A stretch of DNA of 64,000 nucleotides, from NCBI GenBank assembly GCA_030248295.1, contig JASANH010000850.1, positions 1,240,001 to 1,304,000 on the forward strand, read 5' to 3'. The translations under genes and the position numbers were made by a program. This DNA comes from Mesodorylaimus sp. YZB2_4 (Eukaryota; Nematoda; Enoplea; Dorylaimida; Dorylaimidae). The notes below the pieces were generated by a model. It saw only the letters and a list, made by a program, of their open reading frames with translations. It was not told the origin of the DNA and did no database searches. Below, piece after piece: positions 1-9,200 of this stretch (position 1 is its first letter; each line of letters opens with the position of its first letter).

Positions 1-308
1 TACTCACATGACCAGGGCTACCCTAAAGCGCGACAAAACTAAACATTACAGATCGAGCTATCAGCTTAACAGTTTTAGAAACACGATCAAAACGATCCAA
101 GATGCACTACAAAAAGCTAAATGAGGTAAAGAATATGAAAAGCGCTTTACAGCAACAACGCAAAAGTCACTATGCGACATGTGCAGCCTACTTCATAATC
201 ACAAGCGCCACTAAAATATACACTGTCACTATGGCATAGTCCGAACTCGACCCAATATACACGTCCTTATCTCATCATCAACGCCATCCAAAAATGCCAA
301 ACAGACGT
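1..308. other. Window edge, nothing recognised
   Basis: Left edge of the window, 3' of the zinc-finger gene on the minus strand. I see no coding segment, repeat or structured element here; it probably holds 3' UTR or intergenic DNA. Confidence 0.4.
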
Positions 309-3300
309 TCAATACAAGCCAAGCTGTTGGTCCTTCGAGTGAATGCTGGAACGACTCCCACATGTCGAAGACTCCGCCGCTGACGTGGCCCGCTGCATGT
401 AATTGTATTTTCGATACTTCGGCTTATCGTAAAGACCGCATCGCAAAGCTGCTTCTGGCGTGAACTGAAACCGAACCAAGGAACTGTTAGCCAGCATACA
501 ACACCAGCATCAATCATTATCCCAACAACCCTGGTTTGGAAACATCAGGTGCTCTCGCCAACAAGGGAACATCCCCAACCGTTAAGTCGAACTTGAGAAA
601 ATGAAAAGTTGTAACATGTTCCTGGGTGCAAAAGAAAGCTCTGTGCAAAATATTAGAGGCGTCTGGCCAACTGGTCAGCAGTGGTCAGCGTCTAAAGTCC
701 TGAGTTTTTGTGTGGTAACGAAGCTGAGCGTTGAGAAAAACACGCAGAGTTCTTTCCAAACCAGGTTTTTGGGTTTGGCGTTTCGAGTTAAAGCTTCCAA
801 CACTCGGGTTTGGGGTTTTTTCCGAAAAAAAACCCAAAAATCCAGCAGAATTCGAAAATTTCACTGTACTCTGCGCGTTGACCACTGCTGACCAGTTGGC
901 CAGACGCCTCTAATATTTTGCACAGAGCTTGCTATTGCACCTAGAAACAAATTACAATTTTTGGTTTTTCGAAATTCGACTTGACGGTTGGCGATGTTCC
1001 CTGGTAAGTGCTCACCCAAATGACAAGACCTCAGAGACTGCTTAACTCTAAACCTTACCTGCTTCTTCGGATATATCGTATCCTTGCACTTCTTGCAGAC
1101 TTCCCAGGCATTTCGAGCCGACTGATGGGACAGCCACGAACGCTTGCACCGATTACATTCGAACTCTCCCACACACACGTTCGACCCCTGATACGGGGTG
1201 GCTTTCACTGAGGACGGAAGGTGCTAAAATGAAAGAAGTTTACAAAAGATGCTATAGACCAAGGCAAGGGGACGACTACGGGCGGGCGGGACTTACTTTT
1301 TGTGGGCAATATTTTACGTAATGATCAGCGCGGGCGTAGCAGTTGTGACAAATATAATCTTGCGGAACCCAGTGCTTCTTTTTCTCTGTCTCCAGCACGA
1401 GTTGCAAAGCAGCTTTCACCTGCTCTTCCTGCAATTACGCATCGTTGAAATGGGGAACGATAATACATGACACGGAAAATTATTTGATGCAGGGGAACTA
1501 CAGTAACCCCCACATACGGATGGGGCTATACGCAGTATGTCGTGGATTGCTTCCAGCCATGGAGGCCCGAAAGGATAGCTGTTACTAATATCTTACCGGA
1601 TCTTCCTCGATGTAGCCAACACGAAAAACGGAGTGCTGTGCTGAAGCCGATATTTCTTGTCTTCGATACTCATCCTTCAACGCAGACACGCCATCTTGAT
1701 GTTTGACGTCAATTCCAGTCTAGAAGTCAAGAATCATTGTCAGCCAACCCAAAGAGTCAGAAGGGCAAGGAAAGGCAACGTGCAGAGCAAACTAAGCAGC
1801 GGCCGCGGTGGTGCAGCGGTTCGGCATTCGTTTATCCGTTGCTTGAGAGCAAGTGGCTGGACTCGTCCCGGGTTCAATCCCCGGTGATGGAGGTCGGTTT
1901 GAGAACCATAAACCCTCGCTGAACTTGCACGCCAGGCCGTGGGTGACTCATCTGTTACCGCCGAGGTGCTCCGACTGGAGAGACGGAAGCCGAACGAGTA
2001 GACAGTCTCGGCTGTCGAACACCGACAGGGTTAAAAGCCCACCCGCCATCGTCCAACGAAGTCGTTGTGCAGTCCAGGATGCCATCGCGTGGAGGCGCTC
2101 CTAGTGGAGACACGCAGTAGGACGCTGCTGTGTCTCCCAGCACAGCCCTGCCTCTGAGGCTTGACTGCTGGCCGGCTAGAGGCAAAACGGGCTTCGGCTT
2201 ACCAAAATATAAAATAAAAAAAGAGCTAACTAAGTGTAACCAGCATCCCTGGCGGGTGGGAGAAATTGATACGCTCCCCTGGCTAGGGCGTCAACCTCTT
2301 CGGTTGATGTTTCTAGGGCAGGTATAGTCGCGAGACTTGCCTTCCTCCAGTCGGAGTTTTTTGCCTCGAGACTTCGGTCTCGACTATCTCCCGCCGCCTG
2401 GGTGCGCTGGTTACATAAGCAAACGATGGGACTGCTGTAGTGACGAGCGTCCAGTAAGAGAATAGGGACCTGCTGGGCGGGCAGGCAAGCATGACACTAG
2501 AACACCCAAAGTCTAACGATGCCTACAGTATGCCGACCAAAAACAGGCGCCAGGGATCCGACAGGCATCATGTTAAATAATGCCTGGGGTATAATCCCTC
2601 ATGATTCCACTACCGGTGACATATTCCACTGACGATGAGAGCCCTTCTGATCATCAGGTCAGGGCTAACCCAGGGTTGCAAAACAGAATACGAAGGTACA
2701 TGGTTTAAACTACGAACACCTGCTACCGAACTTATTATCGGACCAACCCTCCCACCCCATCTCACAGAAGTTGTCAGACATTGGTGCAATGTGCTGTAGT
2801 GACAAAATTCACTTACCTCGTGTTTAGTGGCGGCTGGTGTCGACCGTTTTATTGGAAAGAGGTCCGTCGACGGAACGAAGCCAGCGCTGATGAATGCCTG
2901 ATCGCTGTGATCTGTCCAGATCGGTTGGCGCAATTGCTGACTGAAGACGCCGTAATCAGAAGATGGCGATCGGGATGGGATCGGAGATGCTGGCGATAGG
3001 CCGCTCGTCGCCGATACCTCCAAAGAGCACGTTTGCTCAGCCGACCCGTAGCTGCCCGATGTTGGTGCAGGCTGGCGATCCATCGGCGATTCGATCACGG
3101 TCGAGAGCATTCGTAGCAACGATCCTCGAAGCGGGTCCGATTGAGCCGGTGGCCAAACGTCGGTTTGCAGTTGCACACTAATTGGACACCAGACCGAAGC
3201 TTGAGCTGGACTCGTTTCTGCGTGATTCCACCACGAGAACGAACGTTGCGTCGGCCATTTGCTTTGCTCCACTTCGCTCCATACTTGGCCACAAACAGGC

Positions 3301-3467
3301 GGCGAGTTCGAAGCCGCCGAAACCCGATTGCTAAGAGGGGACCAGGTCGACTGCGTCCATTCACTTCCCGCCGACCCAACGTTGTAGCCGTTAGAAGGAC
3401 GTCTGTCATGGAAACGCTGACGCAGCAACTCGTTAGCCAAACGATTAAATTCGAACGTGCTGTCCAT
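309..3467 (-). CDS. ZCCHC24-like protein with CCHC knuckle and 3CxxC zinc ribbon
   Basis: Five exons read on the minus strand: 2817-3467, 1597-1719, 1297-1428, 1059-1223 and 309-464, all joined in phase 0, giving about 408 residues. The start is the ATG at 3467, just after a TTTTTAG acceptor-like site. Exon 1 (217 residues) is Ser/Pro/Gln-rich and looks disordered. Exon 3 carries the knuckle YICHNCYARADHYVKYC and exon 4 the ribbon, with CNRC and CKKC pairs and the block TPYQG preceding it. The order knuckle, TPYQG, ribbon is that of animal ZCCHC24, a putative RNA-binding zinc-finger protein. The knuckle spacing is C-x2-C-x5-H-x4-C, one residue longer than the usual x4. Family members end with a further Cys-rich segment; the last exon here has only scattered Cys, so exon 5 is the least certain part. 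Introns hold a SINE, a multi-hairpin element and a foldback repeat. Confidence 0.72.
564..1002. repeat. Foldback (inverted-repeat) element in a ZCCHC24-like intron
   Basis: The segment from AGGGAACATC at 564 to about 700 reappears inverted at about 845-1002. Shared stretches include GAGGCGTCTGGCCAACTGGT and CTCTGTGCAAAATATTAG. The arms are about 130-150 nt and the centre holds AT-rich sequence with AAAACCC-like runs. No transposase is visible. I cannot see a convincing target-site duplication. This looks like a non-autonomous MITE or foldback element lying within the last intron of the zinc-finger gene. Confidence 0.8.
1798..2222 (+). mobile_element. tRNA-derived SINE, copy 1
   Basis: It opens with a tRNA-like head: box A region GGTGGTGCAGCGGTTCGG (about 1807-1824) and box B GGTTCAATCC (1871-1880). 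A body of about 300 nt follows, then an A-rich end near 2205-2222. The inverted copy at 17645-18078 matches it along almost the whole length, and an older copy lies at 13040-13350. It sits in intron 1 of the ZCCHC24-like gene, opposite to the gene's direction. I do not recognise the family name. Confidence 0.85.
2236..2414. other. Compact multi-hairpin element, unassigned
   Basis: An outer stem pairs GTAACCAGC (2236-2244) with GCTGGTTAC (2406-2414) and continues imperfectly inward (GGGAGA with TCTCCC). Inside are at least two clean hairpins: TCAACC/GGTTGA (2291-2307) and TCGAGAC-TTCG-GTCTCGA (2366-2383), the latter with a TTCG tetraloop. A weaker ACGC/GCGT hairpin lies at 2271-2291. It follows the SINE directly. 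It could be a short palindromic mobile element or a structured RNA; the sequence does not decide. Confidence 0.55.
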
Positions 3468-6290
3468 CTTGACCTTTTTTCTGTTCTAAAAATGGAAGGG
3501 ACACCTTATAACAGTACTGCGTTGCATTTTCAATCGTGCCACTTCAAGCAGGTGCCTATACAGGCCGCGCCTCGCCACTCGAAGCAGCCTCTGATCACCA
3601 GGCAGCTTACCTGATAAAGGGATGATCGAATCTATAATCAATTGAAACCCCAATAAAAGAGGCAACACGCAAGTAAACTGCAATTATTAGTCTCGAACTT
3701 CGAGGCGGTCGACCACTCTGGAAGATGCTCGAATCGAGTGAGTGGTTGAAGTCGCTCAACACTCCATGCCCCTCGACCAGGTGCTGGCTTCTGATTGGCC
3801 GACGGCTAACACCACCTTCGCCAGTCCCGATCGGCCGTCGAAGCGCCATCTAGGCCACCAGGGGGCTGGCGATCATCGTGTGAGGCGCCCCCGCTGTCGA
3901 TCGATTTCGCCGCGAGCTATGACCCAAGTCGAGCAAATGAGCCAGGTTAATGTAATTATTCGTTGACGGCCACAGGTGCTCATGAACACGTTCACGTTTG
4001 GGAATCCCGATAATTACATCCTTTTATGACTCGGCCCAATCGAGGCTGCTTCCTTGGCTGCTGAAGAGGCCGTAAAGACCTGCCGATAGGATCGTTTGCG
4101 TACTCTCATATAAGGTAATGCAATGCGCAAATAGGCGTCAAACATGCCGCCCGCAGCAAGATGAGCCATGCCAAAAAAGAAAGAGGATCGACGGTTTTCG
4201 AAGGCTCTCGTGAATGGTTTTGTTTATGACCCCAGTAACCGCTGATGCGGTCGGTGCCGTTTCGTCTTCTTCGACCCCGTGCATTCCAACTTGGATTCCC
4301 GCTGATGAGGCTATTAGGCAAAAGAGGGTGCGGCACAGACCGTTCCAAGCTGGGCACGTGGCGTCGATTGTTGTGTGTGGTCAATAAAATGGCAATGCTG
4401 CCCAAAAATATTACCTCTGGCGAGTTGCATTGTAATGTTAAAGACTAGACACTGGCGCATAATGGCAATCTCACCTTGCTGCGCGCATAGGTCACATGCG
4501 CTCAATTCGAAGGCGCTATATACGGCTAAAATTCCTTAACGAAACTTTTCACCCATACACTGAACTCGCAGCAAGATCTCTTGGGCAACAGGTGCATCTA
4601 ATGTCCTTTAGCCAGTAGAAGATTTTTCATTTGAACGAAGGTCCCTGTACAGTACATAGATCTTAAAACTTTTCGGCTTTTACTCTTGTACTTTTAATCG
4701 TACTTTCTTTAAAATTGTTTTATTTGATAGCGGTAAAACACCACACCTAAGACGTGCTACCCACCTGCCGTTGCTACAGTAGGGCGCAAAGGGATGACCC
4801 CAAAAAGCAAAGGATGCAAATACTGTTTTGATGTAATCAGTAACTGGCTATTTGCAGTACGAGCCATAATACCGTCATTTATGCAATGTTTTGCTCACGA
4901 AAGCAAAATCCATATCAAAACGGGCCGGTGTCAAATATGCTTTCCACAAGTACAACACGGTCATTAGTCCGAAGTGAGACCTGTTGACCAGAGCGCATCA
5001 TCCATCATTTAGCTGAAGGAAGCTTTTAGTGACCGATTTCGTTTAAAAACTAATCTAATTCGCGATCTGGTTTTTGGCTCGCCGACAAGTGCCTGGTCTT
5101 GCGTGTTTGCTCAGGGCCTCGTAGCTGCCGAAGGGTCGGTCTGTTTTGTTCGGTGACTCCGATTTAGCGCCTTGCTGCGATAAATGATCGAGCAGGCCTC
5201 CTGGACTGGTCAGCCTAGCCGCGGCGTGAGAGCGACTAGCTGGCGCCGACGTATCGCTAAGGTGGTCTATCATCTGAAATCTTGCTACATTATCCAGATG
5301 CGGTTACAGTAACCCTGCTAGGCCATAAATGAGTGCGCAAGTGATTCTTTCCACAACTACTGCCCGAAAGGCTGACCTACCTTAAATCCCTCTAGCTAAA
5401 TACTGAATCAGTTTTGTGATCGGTGCAGATCGAAATGATAAGCACTTGTGTGAGTAATGTGAGTGAAAGTGCGGATTGCAACGCACATTTTTTGGAGGAT
5501 CTGCGTAAACATTATTATTTAGAGTAAAACAACTCTAAGATGTGCGTGCCGATATCGTAAAGCCAAGGAAGCCTGAACAGCTCCACACCCCTGTCAGTAT
5601 AAAAACAATGTCTAAAGAATTTAGGAAAGATTTATCAATTCTAGGGGTACAGCATTCAAAGGTACGGACCTGGGTATATGAGGGATTTACTGTATAGGAT
5701 ACTGAACAGCTGCTACACATTTCTTTAATCCAGTACCTATTGCTTGGCCTGCTTTATCTCTAGGCGCACAGTATCCATTTTGGCGTAGAAATTTGTCCAT
5801 CATTTACTGCATTACCTTCGTCCTACCCATGTCATTTCTACGTAACGATTTACACAGCGTATACGGGGATAAAAATGCAGTTTGCTCTCCCGCTACGCTC
5901 TTCTGTTCCTGTTCCTGTTTTACCACATCAACAAACGCTAAACAGCGACACATCGAAGGTGAAGGGACACATTACTGTCATCTCATCACATCTAGTCCCT
6001 CACTCTCATACGATAAGCAAGCAGTAAAAATGCGGACAGATGTTTGCATCTTATCACATCCACCAACAGGTATTGATCGCAAATGTGCAATAGTCTGCAT
6101 TGTTGGCACTCATAAACCAGTTCAGTATAAAGAATTTTTTGTTTTTGCCAGTTTATCTGCTCTTTCACTTGGTCGCCATTTTGCATTGCTCCTTTTCAGA
6201 ACAAAGACCAAGGATACTTTTTCGATACAGCCCTGTCCGTTTTTATGGCTGAAACTGAAACCTAAACTGGTCCTTCATCAGCGAGGCCGT
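3468..6290. other. Intergenic, no gene recognised
   Basis: Between the ZCCHC24-like gene (promoter side) and the H2A promoter. Frames are broken by stops, and I see no conserved protein segment. It probably contains the 5' regulatory DNA of the minus-strand gene. One copy of a dispersed repeat lies at 5904-5975. Confidence 0.45.
5904..5975 (+). repeat. Dispersed repeat, copy a
   Basis: It begins GTTCCTGTTCCTGTTTTACC, then ACATCAACAAACGC and a downstream GGTGAAGGGACACAT block. It shares order and spacing with copies at 19859, 25048, 43004 and 58943. Confidence 0.7.
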
Positions 6291-6294
6291 GCAC

Positions 6295-6302
6295 TATAAA
6301 AG
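6295..6302 (+). promoter_or_regulatory. TATA box of the H2A gene
   Basis: TATAAAAG lies about 175 nt before the H2A start codon and is followed by a 5' UTR without upstream frames of note. A transcription start near 6325 is inferred from usual TATA spacing. Confidence 0.65.
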
Positions 6303-6475
6303 GGCCCCTGTTGTGCCTTCCATCTCGTTCTGTCCGCAGCACTGCTTCAATCCGTTAGTTCGTTCGATGGGTCTGGTTCAGTCGTTCCTCCATCATCCGC
6401 CCAGTATTCGATCAGCGATCCCCACCAGCCATCAATACGCCGGGTGAAGACACGTCAGAAGAAAAGGACTGAAAG

Positions 6476-7201
6476 ATGTTTTCGTCAAAGAAATCACATG
6501 CTGGCGTGACTTTTCCAGCCAGTCGAATCGATCGCCGATTACGCGAGGGCAAGCAAGCAAACCGAATCAGTTCGGCCGCACCCGTGTTTATGGCCGCCGT
6601 TCTGGACTATTTGACAGCCGAAGTGCCCGGTAAGTAAGAAAGGTCGCAGCTTTGTGAAAATCGAACTGATCGAAAGTTGCAACAACAGTCTTTGCAAGGT
6701 TCTGAGCCTTTCTTCTTGACGAGTCTGTGGCATCGATCAGAAGTTTGGATCGGTTCCCTGTTCAAGGGTCTCTTCTGTTCCTCCCTCCTCCCTGTTCCCC
6801 AGTATTCGATCAGAGATCCCCGCCGTTCCAACTGTTCCTAGCACCCGGTGAAGTTGTTCATTTTACTTACAGAGCTAGCTGGCAATGCCGCTCAAGACAA
6901 CAATCAGAAATGTATAACACCAAGCTGCATCCAATCGGCCATTCGCGACGACGACGAATTGAACACGCTACTCAAAGATGTGACCATCGCCGAAGGGGGT
7001 GTTCTGCCACTCATTCACTCCGCCCTCTTGCCAAATTCAACGATCGAAACCAAAGGCGACTCCAAAAGCAAACCGAGATCGTCCAAAATGATTTCAACCA
7101 GGCCAATAACTGACGGGGATCCAAAGTATGGCAAATCAGATAAAGACGACAGAGACGAAACGAAGAAGCCGCCCATGAGCAAGCGACTCAAAGCTCACTA
7201 A
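6476..7201 (+). CDS. Divergent histone H2A variant, intron-containing, long basic tail
   Basis: Two exons, 6476-6629 and 6873-7201, join in phase 1 to give 160 residues. Exon 1 covers a short N-tail and the start of the histone fold, ending [10 protein letters not shown]. Exon 2 resumes [10 protein letters not shown] and runs through [11 protein letters not shown] and [10 protein letters not shown], the recognisable H2A core. It should pair with H2B in a nucleosome. The acidic-patch positions are kept as acidic residues (D, E, E, then DDE). The segment that is normally KKTRIIPRH is strongly altered (NQKCITPSC). The C-terminus extends about 55 residues past the usual end and is rich in Lys, Ser and Asp. 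Metazoan replication-dependent H2A genes lack introns and usually end soon after the fold, so this is likely a replacement or germline-type variant rather than a canonical copy. A 246-nt intron contains a duplicate of part of the 5' UTR. Confidence 0.88.
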
Positions 7202-7297
7202 TATTTCGTAATCGATCAGCGCTTGCCCGAGTGATATAGGTCGCCTGAAAACTCAATGTAATGAATAACGCGTGTAAAAATTTTATACTCTACGTAA

Positions 7298-7326
7298 CGG
7301 ACATCGCAGCAGGTTTGCGATGTCCG
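7298..7326 (+). other. Perfect 11-bp hairpin downstream of H2A
   Basis: CGGACATCGCA (7298-7308) pairs perfectly with TGCGATGTCCG (7316-7326) around a 7-nt loop, about 100 nt after the H2A stop. It is not the canonical metazoan histone 3' stem-loop, which has a 6-bp stem and 4-nt loop. It could still be a 3'-end or termination signal. Confidence 0.7.
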
Positions 7327-7329
7327 CCA

Positions 7330-9190
7330 TTTCCTTTTCTATTTTAAAGATTCACAAAATACAACACGCGTTCTAGACTTCGTGGCCATCAACATCTGAC
7401 TTGACCTAGGAACAATTGAGTATTATGAGAAGAGTCTCATCGGCATCAGCCTTGATTGCTTCAATGGCCTTGCGATAAGCATTTTAAGCACGATTTCTAT
7501 CTGACAATGGCACAAGCAATGAGTATGTCATACTGCCCTATGAAAAATATTGAGCCTCCATTGTGAGCTGTACAGCCCTGTTTTGATTGGGGTGTATGAA
7601 CTGTACAGCCCATTAGCCGTGACACTGTTCTGATTCTGCCAGCGCTACAAGTTTGATGATTTGATTAGTTCCTGTGCAAAAAGGTGTCTGATAAAAAACT
7701 TTCTGCTGCAGAGTACTCTGGTTTCCATATCTATGTACATTATCTATCATTAGTCCATGCATTTTCGCATCATTTTCGGCTCATCATTTTTATCCCCACC
7801 CCATGTCAGTTACACACACAGTGTCCTGCTACCTCGATCTCGAGGCTCTAGAAAGAGTGCATCTACAGTAGAAAACTGATGGTGGTGCACTTCTGATGCA
7901 GCACATATCATCTGCTGATCGTGACCTGGGCGAATGTCAACGGCGCACCCCAACACACCCCGTCCCCCCGGCGCACCCGACTTTAACTTGTCAAGGGTTT
8001 TCTTAGCACTGCTGAACCCTGATAATTAGACTTGCGATTACTTGATTCCGGTGCAAGGGATCTCTGAAGAGCTTGCTGGAAGTGAATAGAAGCTACTGGC
8101 ACTTGCTTGGTATCACGCTTTTAGGGCTATGTCTTGCTCAAAACTGCACTGACTATGAGAACCAAGAGTCGTTTGTATGCCCCCTCTTCTGGGCCCCAAC
8201 TGCCGTTTCATCTCCTTCAGCCAAGTGAGATTTCGAGTAAACACAGTATCTGGGATGGGTATCCAGTTGATGAGGGGACCTCTTTGAGGATTCACGGTTG
8301 GATGGAAGGAAGTAAATTGAGGAAGGAAAAACAAGTGCAGACTGACCCGTATAAAATAAAACAAAGTAGGCATGACTACACGGTTGATCATGGACGTTGA
8401 ACATGTGACAGGAAAGGGCCCACACCAAATAAGGCTACCTCAGCTGCTTTTGTAGTGTTACACTGCACATATTTTGTGTAATCTAAACCAGAATAAGCAG
8501 GAATTTGAACTACTGTTTTTTACGGGCAGGTCGTATGAAGACTGGTAATCTGATTGTAAGCTGAGCTTATTCCTGGGGAGGAGACACTGACCGCTTCCGT
8601 GTCTCACCCTGATCCATCCACATTTTCTGCAGGCAGACCAACTTGTGAATAACGCTTGCCTCTAATCGTAAGTCCTGTTGTTGTCCCGTTTCAGTGAGAA
8701 TCGTGACTTTTAGCATTATCTCATGTCTGTGCGGCGTATTTATCACCTGCTGTCGTTGCTATGCTATACTTTCATGTAAGAATATCTGGCGTTGGAAAAA
8801 ACTTTTTGAAATTATAATCCCTCTGTAACTTTGTATAATCTTATAAACCTTGTTTTAAAAATATTAGACCTTATGAGAAGCGTTAACTGCATCAGCATTA
8901 TGGTCAAGAAGTGAGAAATAATTCGGAGATACAAAATCGAGTGGATTTCCGTCGATGTTCAAGTTCAAATTGAGGAGATCGTGGTACTGATCTTAAGCGT
9001 ATGGTGATCGGATTTCGACTTTAATTTGCCGATTTAATTCCGTTATCTCGTCGCCTCTCGGTGAAATTTAAGACGAGACAGGTTAGAAATAAAATTCGGA
9101 ATTTTCGATCGAAAAGGGTAAAAAAGCGATTTTGGAAGGGCCTAATTTTTTTAGCACAGTGTTCTTGTATTTTTAGCAATTATATCTTCG
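7330..9190. other. Intergenic, no gene recognised
   Basis: Lies between H2A and the HEAT-repeat gene. A few open stretches of about 90 codons near 8110-8430 overlap on both strands, with no recognisable domain or splice context. The last 200 nt are AT-rich 5' flank of the next gene. Confidence 0.4.
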
Positions 9191-9200
9191 CGAAATAGTT

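Noticed and set aside
1797-1890. Apparent tRNA gene with boxes A and B
   Set aside because: The tRNA-like part continues into a 300-nt body shared with two other loci, so it is a SINE head rather than a free tRNA gene.
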